64,000 nt of DNA from Enterococcus sp. 9D6_DIV0238 (GCF_002174455.2 NZ_CP147246.1:496001-560000), one strand, 5' to 3'. Numbered from the stretch's first letter, positions 40,057-50,003 are shown. A program made the numbers and translations. Notes: generated by a model not told the origin, from the letters alone.

Positions 40057-41010
40057 ATGGCAAATTATAATTGGGGCATCATCGGACTTGGTGATATTGC
40101 AACAAGCTTTACAGAAACATTTCAGCATAAACACAGCAGCATACATGCAGTTGCTTCACGTACATTGAGTAAGGCAGAGGAATTTGCTAAACAGCATAAT
40201 ATCCCTACTGCATATGGCTCATACGAGGAACTATTGTCAGATGATTCTATCGATATCATCTACGTTGCAGTACCAAACAGACAACATATCGACCACATCT
40301 TGAAAGCTCTGCACGCAGGGAAGCATGTTCTTTGCGAAAAAGCGATCACTATGAATAGCGCTGAACTAACTAAAGCGATGAAACTAGCTGAAGAAAAGAA
40401 TCTAATTTTAGCTGAAGCTATGACGATTTTTAATATGCCTTTATATCATGAGCTAAAAAGCCAAATCGATTCTGGTCGTTTCGGCAAGCTAAAAATGATT
40501 CAGGCGCCTTTTGGCAGTTACAAAGAGCCCGATCCAACCAACCGCTTTTTTAATCCCGAATTAGCTGGCGGTGCTCTTTTGGATATTGGAACGTATGCTG
40601 TTTCTTTCGCCCGTTGGTTCTTGAGTGCACAGCCTAAAGTAGTCGCTTCTGTGATGCAGCCTTTCTCTACAGGAGTAGATGAACAATCGGCTACTATTTT
40701 ACAAAATGATGCACAAGAAATAGCCACTGTTTCACTAAGTTTTCAGGCAAAGATGCCCAAACAAGGAGTTGTGGCTTTTGAAAATGCCTATTTGGTGATC
40801 AACGACTATCCTCGAGCAGATGAAGCAAAAATTTTCTTCAACGACGGCACAGTTGAAACGGTCGTCTCTGGTGATAGTTTTCAAGCACTGAATTATGAAA
40901 TCGACAATATGATCCAAATGATCGAAGGAACCTTGTCAAATCGTTCTCTATTCTTGACAAAAGACGTGATCGATCTATTAGATCAAATGCAGCAAGAATG
41001 GCAAAAGTAA
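40057..41010 (+). CDS. Gfo/Idh/MocA family oxidoreductase
   Basis: A 317-residue NAD(P)-dependent dehydrogenase. The Rossmann motif GIIGLGDIA is at about 7-15, the catalytic-region motif HVLCEKAITMN at about 90-100 contains the conserved EK, and LDIGTYAVSFARWF lies in the C-terminal domain. Members act on sugars or inositols; the substrate is not evident. A TATAAT at 40019-40024 and GGAGG before the ATG support expression as a single gene, followed by a strong terminator. Confidence 0.9.
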   Translation: MANYNWGIIGLGDIATSFTETFQHKHSSIHAVASRTLSKAEEFAKQHNIPTAYGSYEELLSDDSIDIIYVAVPNRQHIDHILKALHAGKHVLCEKAITMNSAELTKAMKLAEEKNLILAEAMTIFNMPLYHELKSQIDSGRFGKLKMIQAPFGSYKEPDPTNRFFNPELAGGALLDIGTYAVSFARWFLSAQPKVVASVMQPFSTGVDEQSATILQNDAQEIATVSLSFQAKMPKQGVVAFENAYLVINDYPRADEAKIFFNDGTVETVVSGDSFQALNYEIDNMIQMIEGTLSNRSLFLTKDVIDLLDQMQQEWQK

Positions 41011-41030
41011 TCAAAAATAGTGTAAAAATC

Positions 41031-41076
41031 AAAAAAGCAGTTGACCCTAAATAAACAGGGACTAACTGCTTTTTTC
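41031..41076. terminator. Bidirectional terminator between oxidoreductase and argS
   Basis: AAAAAAGCAGTT and AACTGCTTTTTT form the stem with an inner CCCT/AGGG pair; T-tracts on both strands serve the convergent genes. Confidence 0.85.
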
Positions 41077-41086
41077 TTTTTAATTA

Positions 41087-42778
41087 TTACATTTCATTTG
41101 GTGCATGAAGACCTAATAAACGTAAATCTTCCTTGATGATCGTAGCCATTGCATAAACTAAAGCCAAACGTGATTCTCTCTCAGCATCATCAGCTAAAAT
41201 TTTCACATGGGCATAATACTTATTGAACGCTTGAGCAACTTGGATCGCATGTTTTGCAATCACTGAAGGCTCATATTTGTCAGCAGCTTGCAAAACGACA
41301 TCTGGGAATTTTTGAAGTAATTTTACTACTTCCCAGCTTTCTTTATCGTTCAAAGCGTATTCTTTTGTTTCATCGATCGTGAAATCCGCTTTTCTTAAAA
41401 TACTCATTGCGCGAGCGTGAGTGTATTGAACATATGGTCCTGTTTCACCTTCGAAACGCACAACTTCCTCTAGTACGAAATCAAAATTGTTCAAACGATC
41501 ATTTTTCAAATCATGGAAAATCACTGAACCGATCCCTACTTGTCTTGCTACCTCTTCGCGATTTGGCAAGTCAGGATTTTTTTCCATGATTTGCTTATTC
41601 GCTAGCGAAACTGCTTCATTCAAGACTTCTTCTAGAAGAACGATTTTCCCTTTACGCGTAGATAACTTCTTACCGCCTTGTGTAATCAATCCAAATGGTA
41701 CGTGATGCATATCATCCGACCACTCAAAACCTAATTCTTTCAACACAGCTTTTAGCTGTTTGAAGTGATTTGACTGCTCGTTACCAACGACATAAATTGC
41801 TTTAGCAAAATCATACGTCCGTTTACGATAAACTGCTGCAGCTAAATCACGGGTGATATATAGTGTTGCCCCGTCTGATTTTTTGATCAACGCAGGGTTT
41901 AAGTCATACGCAGATAGGTCAACGATTTCAGCACCTTGATTTTCTTGCAGTAGATGCTTTTCTTCCAGCATTGTAACGATTTCAGCCATCTTATCATTAT
42001 AAAAGGCTTCCCCATTATAAGAATCAAACGACACTTCAAGCATACCATAGATTTTATCAAACTCTTTTAGTGACTCTGTACGGAACCATTGCCATAAATC
42101 AGTAGCTTCTTGGTCCCCTTCTTCAAGTTTTTTGAACCACGCACGTGCTTCTTCTTCCAATTCAGGTTGTGTTTCCGCCTCTTCATGAAATTGCACATAT
42201 AGACGTAGTAATTCTGTAATTGGCGCATTTTTGACGCCTTCTTCTGAGCCCCATTTTTTATAAGCAACGATCAGCTTTCCAAATTGAGTGCCCCAATCGC
42301 CCAAATGATTGATACGAACAGGCGAATAACCGATTTTTTCGAGAATAAAGGCAATTGAATTACCAATGACTGTTGAACGTAAATGCCCCATTGAAATTGG
42401 TTTTGCAATGTTCGGCGATGACATATCGATCGGTACACTGCCCTTTCCCCCAATAGAACTATCCCCATAATGACCTTTTTCTTTGGCAATCTGAGTGATC
42501 ACTGCATGACTGACCATCTTTTTATTCATGAAAAAGTTTAAATAAGGGCCAACCACTTCAATTTTTTCAAAATCTGAACCTTCGATTTTTTCGGCTAAAT
42601 CTGCAGCAATTTGTTGTGGTGCTTTACGGTAGACTTTTGCTAATGAAAAAGCTGGAAAAGCCACATCGCCATGGTCAACTGACTTAGGATTTTCTAATAA
42701 TTGTGTGACTGTCTCTAAAGATAGATCATCTTTCACTACTGCATAAATAGCTTTTGCTACGATTTCTTTGTTATTCAT
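41087..42778 (-). CDS. argS: Arginyl-tRNA synthetase
   Basis: A 563-residue class I synthetase. The HIGH-like motif lies in [20 protein letters not shown] (about 125-144), and the KMSKS-like loop is [11 protein letters not shown]-terminal DALR-type anticodon-binding domain ends with HAPNEM. I chose ATG 42778, six nt after AGGAGG; the frame stays open to 42859 but has no site. Transcription is preceded by a T-box leader with an arginine specifier, so charging of tRNA-Arg controls it. Confidence 0.97.
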   Translation of the reverse strand: MNNKEIVAKAIYAVVKDDLSLETVTQLLENPKSVDHGDVAFPAFSLAKVYRKAPQQIAADLAEKIEGSDFEKIEVVGPYLNFFMNKKMVSHAVITQIAKEKGHYGDSSIGGKGSVPIDMSSPNIAKPISMGHLRSTVIGNSIAFILEKIGYSPVRINHLGDWGTQFGKLIVAYKKWGSEEGVKNAPITELLRLYVQFHEEAETQPELEEEARAWFKKLEEGDQEATDLWQWFRTESLKEFDKIYGMLEVSFDSYNGEAFYNDKMAEIVTMLEEKHLLQENQGAEIVDLSAYDLNPALIKKSDGATLYITRDLAAAVYRKRTYDFAKAIYVVGNEQSNHFKQLKAVLKELGFEWSDDMHHVPFGLITQGGKKLSTRKGKIVLLEEVLNEAVSLANKQIMEKNPDLPNREEVARQVGIGSVIFHDLKNDRLNNFDFVLEEVVRFEGETGPYVQYTHARAMSILRKADFTIDETKEYALNDKESWEVVKLLQKFPDVVLQAADKYEPSVIAKHAIQVAQAFNKYYAHVKILADDAERESRLALVYAMATIIKEDLRLLGLHAPNEM

Positions 42779-42902
42779 CTTTCTCCTCCTATATATTAGG
42801 TTATTCATTTTTAGTTCATTTGCGCTCGCACAGTTAATGTTTCCTTTATTCTTACTCATCGTTACTTTTTACTTAAGAATATGGCTTTCTTTGACTACTG
42901 AA

Positions 42903-43023
42903 AACTTCTCAACAGATATGCAAGTTTCATCAATTGCGGTGTTTCCTTCGCTTTGATACTTCGCTCCATTCATCGCCAACTACTTTTCAACATCTGCTCT
43001 GGCTTTGCCAATCGCAGTGTTTC
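42903..43023 (-). repeat. Imperfect ~42-bp direct repeat in the argS leader
   Basis: Two copies (42903-42945 and 42982-43023, period about 78) share CTTCTCAACA / CTTTTCAACA, a central CAAT, and GCGGTGTTTC / GCAGTGTTTC. They lie between the T-box terminator and the argS start, a 250-nt stretch with no well-supported gene; a 34-codon minus-strand ORF without ribosome site crosses one copy. Confidence 0.55.
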
Positions 43024-43027
43024 AAAA

Positions 43028-43261
43028 CAAAAAGTCCCTGGTGTTTAAAAACACCAGAGACGAGAATTTCCCGCGGTACCACTCTAATTGTCCATTCTAC
43101 GATAGACCCACTTAATCTAATAACGGTAGATAGCCGTCTGCTTGTGCAGATCCTCTAAAGTGCGCTTCCTTTACTTGTCATTTTCGGCTTACACCGTCCC
43201 GAAATCGCTTGTGATGACCTTAGATAAAGTACTCTCTTTTTCAACGAATCAATATGAAACT
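43028..43261 (-). promoter_or_regulatory. T-box leader of argS (arginine, CGC specifier)
   Basis: The minus strand contains the T-box sequence AGAGTGGTACCGCGGG (43070-43085) followed by a terminator stem GTCTCTGGTGTTT/AAACACCAGGGAC (43034-43061) and T5. The likely specifier is CGC at 43162-43164 in GAAGCGCACTT, an arginine codon followed by the usual A. Uncharged tRNA-Arg should favour the antiterminator and raise argS expression. Specifier placement is by eye. Confidence 0.9.
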
Positions 43262-43267
43262 GGATTT

Positions 43268-43296
43268 ATTATAGCAAAATTTTACGAATATGCCTA
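43268..43296 (-). promoter_or_regulatory. Promoter of the argS leader
   Basis: Minus strand: -35 TAGGCA (43291-43296), 17-bp spacer ending TGC, -10 TATAAT (43268-43273). Confidence 0.7.
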
Positions 43297-43304
43297 GTCC
43301 TTAA

Positions 43305-44345
43305 TTATTGACCGATCGTTTTAAAGCTCAAACTAGGTTCTGCATTTAGATGAGCATCAGCTAAATGGCCTTTTTCTGCTTCGACGAATGCTGCCGCACC
43401 AATCATCGCAGCATTATCCCCACATAGTCTTAATGGAGGAACAATAAAAGTTGTTTCTGGCAATTGATCAGCGATCTCCTGACTTAATCGTTCTCTTAAT
43501 CCTTGATTTGCAGCAACTCCGCCGGCCATAACTAATTGTTTCACAGGATATTCTTTACAAGCACGTATTGTTTTGTCAACTAATACGTCGATCACACTCG
43601 CTTGAAAGCTAGCCGCCAGATTTTCGATACTAAGTGCTTCCTCCCGTTGTTGTGCATTATGAACAGTGTTGATAAACGAGCTTTTTAACCCGCTAAAACT
43701 AAAGTCATAATTATCCTCTTTCATCATCGCTCGTGGAAAATGATACGTATCTTGCCCTAAATGAGCCAGTGTATCAATTTCCTTACCGCTCGGATAACTT
43801 AATCCTAACACCCGTCCAACTTTATCATACGCTTCACCAGCAGCATCATCTCTTGTTTCACCGATGATTTCAAAGGAGCCAGTTTCTTTCATATACACTA
43901 GCTCTGTGTGCCCTCCGCTGACGAGTAACGCCATCAAAGGAAATTGTAACGGCTCTACAAAGTGAGCCGCATAAATATGGCCAGACATGTGGTTGACTGG
44001 AATCAACGGCAGATCATGAGCCCATGCAAAAGCCTTTGCAGCGGAAATTCCAATCAATAATGCGCCTACAAGGCCAGGTCCGTAAGTCACTGCCACTCCA
44101 CTTAAATCAGCCGGTCCTACCTCAGCTTCCATCAATGCGTCTTCGATACACAGCGTGATTTCCTCCACATGATGACGACTCGCGACTTCCGGCACGACAC
44201 CGCCAAATCGACGATGACTTTTCACTTGAGAAGCAACTATGTTGGATAAAATTTGATCGCCATTCTCAATTACTGCGACACTCGTTTCATCACAGCTGCT
44301 TTCGATTGCCAAGATCAGTTTTCTTTCTTTATAAAAAAAAGTCAT
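43305..44345 (-). CDS. tsaD: tRNA threonylcarbamoyladenosine transferase TsaD
   Basis: A 346-residue ASKHA-fold protein that transfers the threonylcarbamoyl group to A37 of ANN-decoding tRNAs, with TsaB and TsaE. It begins [15 protein letters not shown]; metal ligands lie in the NHMSGH motif (His119, His123), and [13 protein letters not shown] is in the C-terminal nucleotide-binding half. The ATG overlaps the stop of the upstream acetyltransferase gene (ATGA). No odd features. Confidence 0.96.
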   Translation of the reverse strand: MTFFYKERKLILAIESSCDETSVAVIENGDQILSNIVASQVKSHRRFGGVVPEVASRHHVEEITLCIEDALMEAEVGPADLSGVAVTYGPGLVGALLIGISAAKAFAWAHDLPLIPVNHMSGHIYAAHFVEPLQFPLMALLVSGGHTELVYMKETGSFEIIGETRDDAAGEAYDKVGRVLGLSYPSGKEIDTLAHLGQDTYHFPRAMMKEDNYDFSFSGLKSSFINTVHNAQQREEALSIENLAASFQASVIDVLVDKTIRACKEYPVKQLVMAGGVAANQGLRERLSQEIADQLPETTFIVPPLRLCGDNAAMIGAAAFVEAEKGHLADAHLNAEPSLSFKTIGQ

Positions 44346-44806
44346 TGTTCCACTTCCTTAATTTTTAAACACATTACAATTCCATCTTCTACTGGACGTG
44401 TGTAATATTTTTTTCGGCGACTAAGCGTCTCGAATTTTTTTTTCAGATATAACTGCTGAGCCGCATAATTGGATGCTCGGACTTCTAAAAAAACAGTCTT
44501 GATTCCCTGCTCTTTAAAAAGCTGAATAGCCTGATCCAACAATTGACTGCCTACGCCCATTCCCTGTAACTTCTTTTGGACAACGATATGAGATATATCG
44601 ACCTCATCTAAAATTTGCTGGTAACTGATAAATCCCTGCCATTCGTCTTCTTCGATCTTTACAAGGTAATCCATTACTTCTTGCTGCAGATCAACACTGA
44701 ATTGCTCCAATGACCACGGAGAACCATGCTCATACGCGTTTTCACATAATTGCCATAACTTTTCAGCAGCAGACTCGATCGGCAGCTCTTCTTTTAAACA
44801 ATACAT
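44342..44806 (-). CDS. rimI: RimI-type ribosomal protein acetyltransferase (copy nearest tsaD)
   Basis: A 154-residue GNAT protein. The pattern [16 protein letters not shown] (an E/N-x-PW motif typical of RimI), [18 protein letters not shown] (acetyl-CoA loop) and [19 protein letters not shown] (C-terminal Asn-Tyr region) all match RimI, which acetylates the N-terminus of S18. It overlaps tsaD by 4 nt and follows a second RimI-like gene by 4 nt. Which of the two is the true RimI cannot be decided here. Confidence 0.88.
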   Translation of the reverse strand: MYCLKEELPIESAAEKLWQLCENAYEHGSPWSLEQFSVDLQQEVMDYLVKIEEDEWQGFISYQQILDEVDISHIVVQKKLQGMGVGSQLLDQAIQLFKEQGIKTVFLEVRASNYAAQQLYLKKKFETLSRRKKYYTRPVEDGIVMCLKIKEVEQ

Positions 44807-44810
44807 TTGA

Positions 44811-45359
44811 TCACTCTTCTTTTAAAGACAACACCATTTCAAGGGCGTCTTCTTTGTTTTCAGTATAGTACTCCTGCTTGATCGTACTTGATGTAAACCC
44901 TAATTTTCTATAGACTCTTTGAGCATTCTTATTACTGATCCTCACTTCTAATGAAATCGTTTCGCATTTATTCAAAACAGAAAACTGCTGAATTTCTTTG
45001 ATCAAAAAACTACCGATCCCTTTTCCTTGATAGGCAGTAGAAACTGCGACATTTGTAATGTGCGCATCTTTCCCAAACAATCGACAACCAATAAAACCGA
45101 TCGTTTTTCCTTCTTTTTGAATCAACAAATACAAATGAGGGTCTGTTGCCTGCAGCTCCATTAAAAAGGCGGTTTTCGTCCATGGCATTTCACCGGCATA
45201 GACTTCCCTTTCGATAGATAATAAATCCTTGATATCCTCAAATTTGATTGCCCGCACGAAATAATCTTCATTAGAAAGCTGAATCGTTTTTGCTTCATAA
45301 GGCCGAGTTTTAAAAAGTAAGCCTGCAAGCTTATTGAAAGGATTAAATCTTTTCAACAT
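44811..45359 (-). CDS. Second RimI-like GNAT acetyltransferase
   Basis: A 182-residue GNAT protein with the same core as its neighbour: EREVYAGEMPWTKTAFLMEL, ITNVAVSTAYQGKGIGSFLI and LEVRISNKNAQRVYRKLGF. It has an additional basic N-terminal ~30 residues (MLKRFNPFNKLAGLLFKTR) absent from the neighbour. It overlaps tsaB by 17 nt. The pair looks like an old duplication within the tsa cluster, with possibly different acceptors. Confidence 0.87.
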   Translation of the reverse strand: MLKRFNPFNKLAGLLFKTRPYEAKTIQLSNEDYFVRAIKFEDIKDLLSIEREVYAGEMPWTKTAFLMELQATDPHLYLLIQKEGKTIGFIGCRLFGKDAHITNVAVSTAYQGKGIGSFLIKEIQQFSVLNKCETISLEVRISNKNAQRVYRKLGFTSSTIKQEYYTENKEDALEMVLSLKEE

Positions 45360-46059
45360 ATGTTTCTCCTTCAGGTTTATGTTCTTTTAGCCAATTTTCT
45401 TCCGCTTCTACTCGTTTCAGATAATCCGGTAAAAAATGATGAATATCCATTGAAGGTTCTGCTGTTCTTCCAAGTCCAGCAAGTACGGAAGCGTTTGGGG
45501 TCTGCCATTGAGGAATCGTATTGATCACAGCATCCGGCAAGATTTCTTTTATTTGTTCTTGAAATTTCACAGCATCCTCACCGACAAAATAGATATGTTC
45601 AAACTCCTTCAATTGCTTCAACCACTCTTCTAAAGAAATATGTTGATCTGCAATGATCGTCTGTAATTCACCATTTATGTATTCATAGGCTCCTGTATAA
45701 ACATTATTTCTTCTAGCATCGAACAACGGAACGATCACACCTTTGACCGAAATACAGTTCGCCGCTACCGTTTTCAAACTAGAAATTCCAACTAATTCTT
45801 TATTCAGCGTGTATGCTAATGTTTTGGCAGTTGTTACACCTATTCTCAACCCCGTATATGAACCCGGACCTTGCGCAACGACAATTCGATCAAGCTCTTT
45901 GGGTTTCAAACCAATATCTTTCATCAATTGTGTGATCGCTGGCATCAATGTCAAACTATGATTGCGTTTCACGGTTATAGTATATTGTCCTAAAATTTTT
46001 TCCTCATCACAAACTGCGATAGATAATGTCTGATTCGAGGTATCTATTGCTAAAATACG
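45343..46059 (-). CDS. tsaB: tRNA threonylcarbamoylation protein TsaB
   Basis: A 238-residue inactive TsaD paralogue that scaffolds the t6A complex. It opens RILAIDTSNQTLSIAV and has VVAQGPGSYTGLRIGVTTAKTLAY, the defining TsaB motif. I chose the GTG at 46059, preceded by AAAGGG at 9 nt, over an ATG at 46083 with no site. It is the first gene of tsaB-GNAT-rimI-tsaD. Confidence 0.94.
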   Translation of the reverse strand, partial: RILAIDTSNQTLSIAVCDEEKILGQYTITVKRNHSLTLMPAITQLMKDIGLKPKELDRIVVAQGPGSYTGLRIGVTTAKTLAYTLNKELVGISSLKTVAANCISVKGVIVPLFDARRNNVYTGAYEYINGELQTIIADQHISLEEWLKQLKEFEHIYFVGEDAVKFQEQIKEILPDAVINTIPQWQTPNASVLAGLGRTAEPSMDIHHFLPDYLKRVEAEENWLKEHKPEGETYVEKI

Positions 46060-46189
46060 CACAAAAAAATCCCTTTCTTTCATTAGGTAGTTGTTTCATT
46101 GTAGCATATTTTTTCGAAGCAGTAAAAAAGTCCAAGTGTTCTTCTAAATAAATATAAAAAGCACAAGAAAACGTAGACTGAGGCAAAAA

Positions 46190-46420
46190 CATTTAGCTCC
46201 AAAAAAATTAAGAAGAAGTTGCTTTTTTTTCCGTTTATTCGAAATTAATGAGGCTGAGACAAAAGCGTTTAGCTCCGAGAAATAAGAAAGAATTTACGAA
46301 AATTGCTTTTCAAATTTTAGTGAATTTCTGCTTATTTCCGAAGGAGCTGCTTTTTTTTCGCCGTTTATTCACGTTTAGAGAGCGAAACAAAACTGATTTT
46401 TAGTTTTGTCTCGCTCTCTT
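46190..46420. repeat. Dispersed intergenic repeat, inverted tandem copies
   Basis: Read on the minus strand this repeats the 11.6-kb element: hairpin AGAGAGCGAGACAAAACT / AGTTTTGTTTCGCTCTCT (46377-46419, one mismatch), AATAAACGGC, AAAAGCAGCTCCTT, TTATTTCTCGGAGCTAAA, CTTTTGTCTCAGCCTC, then a second partial unit (AATAAACGGAAAAAAAAGC ... GGAGCTAAATG). It fills most of the 424-bp gap between tsaB and the PBP gene; no ORF is supported there. Confidence 0.75.
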
Positions 46421-46483
46421 AAGGTTTCCTAAATTTTAATAAATTGACAGCTAACTCAAAAATAGCTTGTTTTATCTCTACAT

Positions 46484-48520
46484 TTATTTATAGGTTGCTT
46501 CTAAATAATCAATCAACGGTTTACTGATATCTGTCGCTGTATCATTTTTTCTAGAGTCTTCTACCATGATCATCGCAGAGAACTTATTATTGCTGCGATC
46601 CATAGCCAGAAGGAAGCTATTTTCCTTGCCAACGGTATCTTGTTTCTCTTTGATTTCAGCTGTTCCTGTTTTAGCAGCCAATGAGAATTCAGGATTGTAC
46701 ATATTATGCACGTAACCATCTGCATCTTCCACACTGCCAAGAAGATCCGTCACGATCGTATTAGCCGCATTTGAACTAATTACATTTTCTTTCGTCTTTG
46801 TCTCTTTAGACAACTCGATTTTCGGGTAGACCAGCTTACCTTCATTTTGGAAAACTGTATACATCGCCGCTTGCTGGATCGGTGTGATCAAAAGCTGACC
46901 TTGACCATAACCTGTATCTGCCAATAGAATCTCTGATTTGAACGAGTCTTCATTTGAAATTTGAGCTGGATTCATCGGAATGGCCAAGTCTAGTTTTTCA
47001 CCAAAAATAAATTTATCCAGCCCTTTTCTAAAAGTTTCTTCCCCCATACGCAGCGTCTGTTCTGCAAAATAGATATTGTCAGAGTTGACCAATGCTGTTC
47101 GTAAGTTGACAGGACTTGCTTCTTTTACCCGCGTCACAAAATAGTCGCCCCAAGAAGCATCCTTCTGCCATTTCAATCCATTGATCGCAAGCTCTTCTTC
47201 CGGCTTAAGTGTCCCAGCATCTAAACCAATACCACCTGTGATCGTCTTAAAGGTCGAGCCTGGTGCGTAACCTGTAGCAAACCTTGCTGTAAATGGTAAA
47301 TTTTCATTATTAGCATACGCATCATATTCTGTTTGAGAAATACCATTTGCAAGCTTATTCGGATCAAAAGATGGTGAACTGACAGTCGCTAATAAATCCC
47401 CTTGCCGAGGATCCATCACAACAGCACTGCCTGGACGATTTGCAAAAATAGCATAGCCTTGTGACTGTGCATTTTTATCGATCGTCAATTGAATTTTCTG
47501 ACCATCTTTTTTCTCTACTTTTTGAAGAACACTTTTTTCCTGTCCATTTTCATCAGTAATAGTGATACTTCCACCGTCTTGTCCACGTAATTCTTTATCA
47601 AAGGCTTGTTCCAGCCCAACTTTCCCAACGACACCAGTGCTGCTTAAAGAAGGATCTTTTTCAATATCTTCTGCTGTCACTGTTCCAACGTAGCCGATCA
47701 ATTGTGCAGCTGCTTCTTTTAGTGGATAGTATCGGACAATTTTATCTTGTGAAGCCGCACCTTGTGGCAAATCAGTGATCGGATCAAAGGATATTTTGAT
47801 CGGCACGAATGAATCATCTTGGACCCAAGCTTGCTTCAAATGTTGTTCAATTTCATCTACAGGAACATTGAACTGATCACTGAAAGCTTTGATGTTTGCC
47901 GTTTTTGCGTCTCCTTCTCCAAGTTTTCCTGGAACAATACCAACCTGATCAAAAGCTTGATTTACAGCAAGCCCCTTTCCGTTACGATCAACGATTTCTC
48001 CACGCGCCGCAGTATCTACGCCAATAGAGACTTTATCCTGACCAGACATCTTCGGAAAAATCAAGCTAGGTTGCCAGTTGATTTTGTAGTTGTCTTTTTC
48101 TTTATCGATCGTCGTTTTATAGGATAAACCCTTTAAGTTACCTAACGGCGTCGTCATCTCTAGTTGATAGCTAAATGTGAACTTGTCACTAGCTTCTTTT
48201 TCAACTTTTACCTGTTTACTCTTGATTCCTTGTGCTTGTATCCCAGTGAAGATCGCTTCATATTTTTCGACTAATTGATTCTTATCATATCCATTGTCTT
48301 TGATCGACTCTTCACTCAACACAGTAGGAAGCTGATCAAACTCTTGCTTAGATAAATGTTTTAAAAAAGTTTGCGCTGTTTTCTCCGCTTGCTTTATTTC
48401 TTGCTTAGTTTGCCATGCACTATAAGCAAAAACACCACCACCTAAAGCAGCAACAACTATTATCCCGCTAATTACTAAAATTATCGGTTTTTTTGACTTC
48501 TTTTGTGTTCTTCTTTCCAC
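46484..48520 (-). CDS. Class B penicillin-binding protein, PBP4/PBP5-like (low affinity type)
   Basis: A 678-residue protein strongly resembling E. faecalis PBP4 and E. faecium PBP5. A basic tail and one membrane anchor (about 11-33) precede a MecA-type N-terminal domain (about 43-150), a dimerisation/linker region, and the transpeptidase domain with SxxK STFK (Ser422-Lys425), SDN (480-482) and KTG (617-619). It crosslinks peptidoglycan and in enterococci underlies intrinsic cephalosporin tolerance. Start is uncertain: the GTG at 48520 follows GGGGGAA by 6 nt, whereas ATGs at 48532 and 48544 have poor sites. Confidence 0.92.
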   Translation of the reverse strand: MERRTQKKSKKPIILVISGIIVVAALGGGVFAYSAWQTKQEIKQAEKTAQTFLKHLSKQEFDQLPTVLSEESIKDNGYDKNQLVEKYEAIFTGIQAQGIKSKQVKVEKEASDKFTFSYQLEMTTPLGNLKGLSYKTTIDKEKDNYKINWQPSLIFPKMSGQDKVSIGVDTAARGEIVDRNGKGLAVNQAFDQVGIVPGKLGEGDAKTANIKAFSDQFNVPVDEIEQHLKQAWVQDDSFVPIKISFDPITDLPQGAASQDKIVRYYPLKEAAAQLIGYVGTVTAEDIEKDPSLSSTGVVGKVGLEQAFDKELRGQDGGSITITDENGQEKSVLQKVEKKDGQKIQLTIDKNAQSQGYAIFANRPGSAVVMDPRQGDLLATVSSPSFDPNKLANGISQTEYDAYANNENLPFTARFATGYAPGSTFKTITGGIGLDAGTLKPEEELAINGLKWQKDASWGDYFVTRVKEASPVNLRTALVNSDNIYFAEQTLRMGEETFRKGLDKFIFGEKLDLAIPMNPAQISNEDSFKSEILLADTGYGQGQLLITPIQQAAMYTVFQNEGKLVYPKIELSKETKTKENVISSNAANTIVTDLLGSVEDADGYVHNMYNPEFSLAAKTGTAEIKEKQDTVGKENSFLLAMDRSNNKFSAMIMVEDSRKNDTATDISKPLIDYLEATYK

Positions 48521-48561
48521 TAGCGATTCCCCCATCTCTTCCATTTTAAAATGTCTTCTTT

Positions 48562-48567
48562 ATTATA
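48562..48567 (-). promoter_or_regulatory. Probable -10 box of the PBP gene
   Basis: TATAAT on the minus strand about 40 nt before the preferred GTG start; no convincing -35 at 17 bp. Confidence 0.4.
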
Positions 48568-48667
48568 CCTCAATCTTGTCATTTATTCGTTATAAAAAGA
48601 GGAAGCTTAGCAAAAAATCAATAAGCTTATTATACCTTAGCTGTATTTTTACCTTCTTCGTTTATGG

Positions 48668-48673
48668 TATACT
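48668..48673 (+). promoter_or_regulatory. Probable extended -10 of the ydjI-ydjG-ydjH unit
   Basis: TGGTATACT in the plus strand, 38 nt before the ydjI ATG; -35 weak. Confidence 0.45.
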
Positions 48674-48710
48674 ATTTTCACGTACAACTTTTATCAAGGA
48701 GGAATTTGGA

Positions 48711-49943
48711 ATGGGAATTATCAAAGCAGCAACAAGTGCGATTGGCGGAGGCTTAGCGGATCAATGGATCGAAGTCATTGAACCTGCTGATATGGGTGAT
48801 ACGACCGTTATGACCAAGGGAATTTTTGTTCGTAAAAATGATAAGCGCGGCTCTAACCGTAAAGGAACAGAGGATGTTTTGACGGATGGTTCTGTTATAC
48901 ATGTGTACCCAAATACGATGATGATTTTAGTCGATGGTGGTAAAATCATTGATTACACTGCTGAAGAAGGTTATTACACAGTGAAAAATGACTCCGCTCC
49001 TTCGGCGTTCAATGGTTCATTAAAAGCAGCAATTTCAGAAAGTTTTGACCGTTTTAAATTTGGCGGTGTGACTCCTCAAAAACAACAAGTCTTCTATATC
49101 AATTTACAAGAAATCAAAGGAATCAAATTTGGGACTTCTTCTCCCCTTAATTACTTTGATAATTTTTATAATGCAGAATTGTTTTTACGAGCGCATGGGA
49201 ATTATTCGATCAAGATCACAGACCCATTACTATTTTTCTCAAATGCGATTCCTCGAAATAAAAGCCAAGTAGATATTAATGATATCAACGAACAATATTT
49301 AGCAGAATTCTTAACAGCTCTTCAATCTGCAATCAATAAAATGTCTGCAGACGGTGAGCGCATTTCTTATGTACCATCAAAAAGTTTAGAATTAAGCAAA
49401 TATATGGCACAAGCCTTAGATGACGAATGGCGTGAACTTCGTGGGATGGAGATCGTTTCTGTTGCAGTTGCTAGCATTTCATACACGGATGATTCAACGA
49501 AATTGATCAATATGCGTAATCAAGGAGCGATGTTGAGTGATCCAAGTGTCCGCGAAGGCTATGTTCAAGGATCATTGGCCCGTGGAATGGAAGCCGCTGG
49601 AAGCAATGAAGGAGGCGCAATGAACGGATTTATGGGCGTTGGTATGGGCATGAATACTAGCGGAAATTATTTTGCTCAAGCTTCTCAAACCAATCAGCAG
49701 CAAATGCAGGAAAAACAAAATCAGCAAAATGCCCAAGGCTCAGCTGATACTTGGACTTGTCCTCAATGTGGGACAGAAAATTCAGGGAAATTCTGCTCTA
49801 ACTGCGGCACACCGAAGCCAACCAATGAGAAACCAAAATTAGAAATGAAATGCAGTGAATGTAGTGAAGTCGTTGACCTATCTAACGGTATTCCTAAATT
49901 CTGCCCGCATTGCGGCAAACCTTTTCAAGGAATTCCATTATAA
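48711..49943 (+). CDS. ydjI: SPFH-domain protein with C-terminal zinc ribbons (YdjI-like)
   Basis: A 410-residue protein starting at ATG 48711, eight nt after AAGGAGG. Residues ~1-300 form an SPFH/virion-core-like domain (COG4260) opening MGIIKAATSAIGGGLADQW, with IEVIEPADMGDTTVM typical of YdjI. A Gly/Gln-rich linker leads to two zinc ribbons: CPQCG...CSNCG and CSEC...CPHCG. In Bacillus, YdjI is recruited with PspA to membrane sites by YdjG-YdjH under membrane stress. The next two genes are those partners. No membrane segment here. Confidence 0.87.
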   Translation: MGIIKAATSAIGGGLADQWIEVIEPADMGDTTVMTKGIFVRKNDKRGSNRKGTEDVLTDGSVIHVYPNTMMILVDGGKIIDYTAEEGYYTVKNDSAPSAFNGSLKAAISESFDRFKFGGVTPQKQQVFYINLQEIKGIKFGTSSPLNYFDNFYNAELFLRAHGNYSIKITDPLLFFSNAIPRNKSQVDINDINEQYLAEFLTALQSAINKMSADGERISYVPSKSLELSKYMAQALDDEWRELRGMEIVSVAVASISYTDDSTKLINMRNQGAMLSDPSVREGYVQGSLARGMEAAGSNEGGAMNGFMGVGMGMNTSGNYFAQASQTNQQQMQEKQNQQNAQGSADTWTCPQCGTENSGKFCSNCGTPKPTNEKPKLEMKCSECSEVVDLSNGIPKFCPHCGKPFQGIPL

Positions 49944-49962
49944 ATAGCAACACAGAAAATCT

Positions 49963-50003
49963 GAGTGCGGAACAAAGCTAAAAAACGGTTTTGTTTCGCA
50001 CTC
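49963..50003. repeat. Hairpin of the dispersed repeat family
   Basis: GAGTGCGGAACAAAGC and GGTTTTGTTTCGCACTC pair with a few mismatches in the gap between ydjI and ydjG. Same layout as the hairpins at 11.6, 46.4 and 55.7 kb (GAGNGCG...ACAAAAC). Confidence 0.6.
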
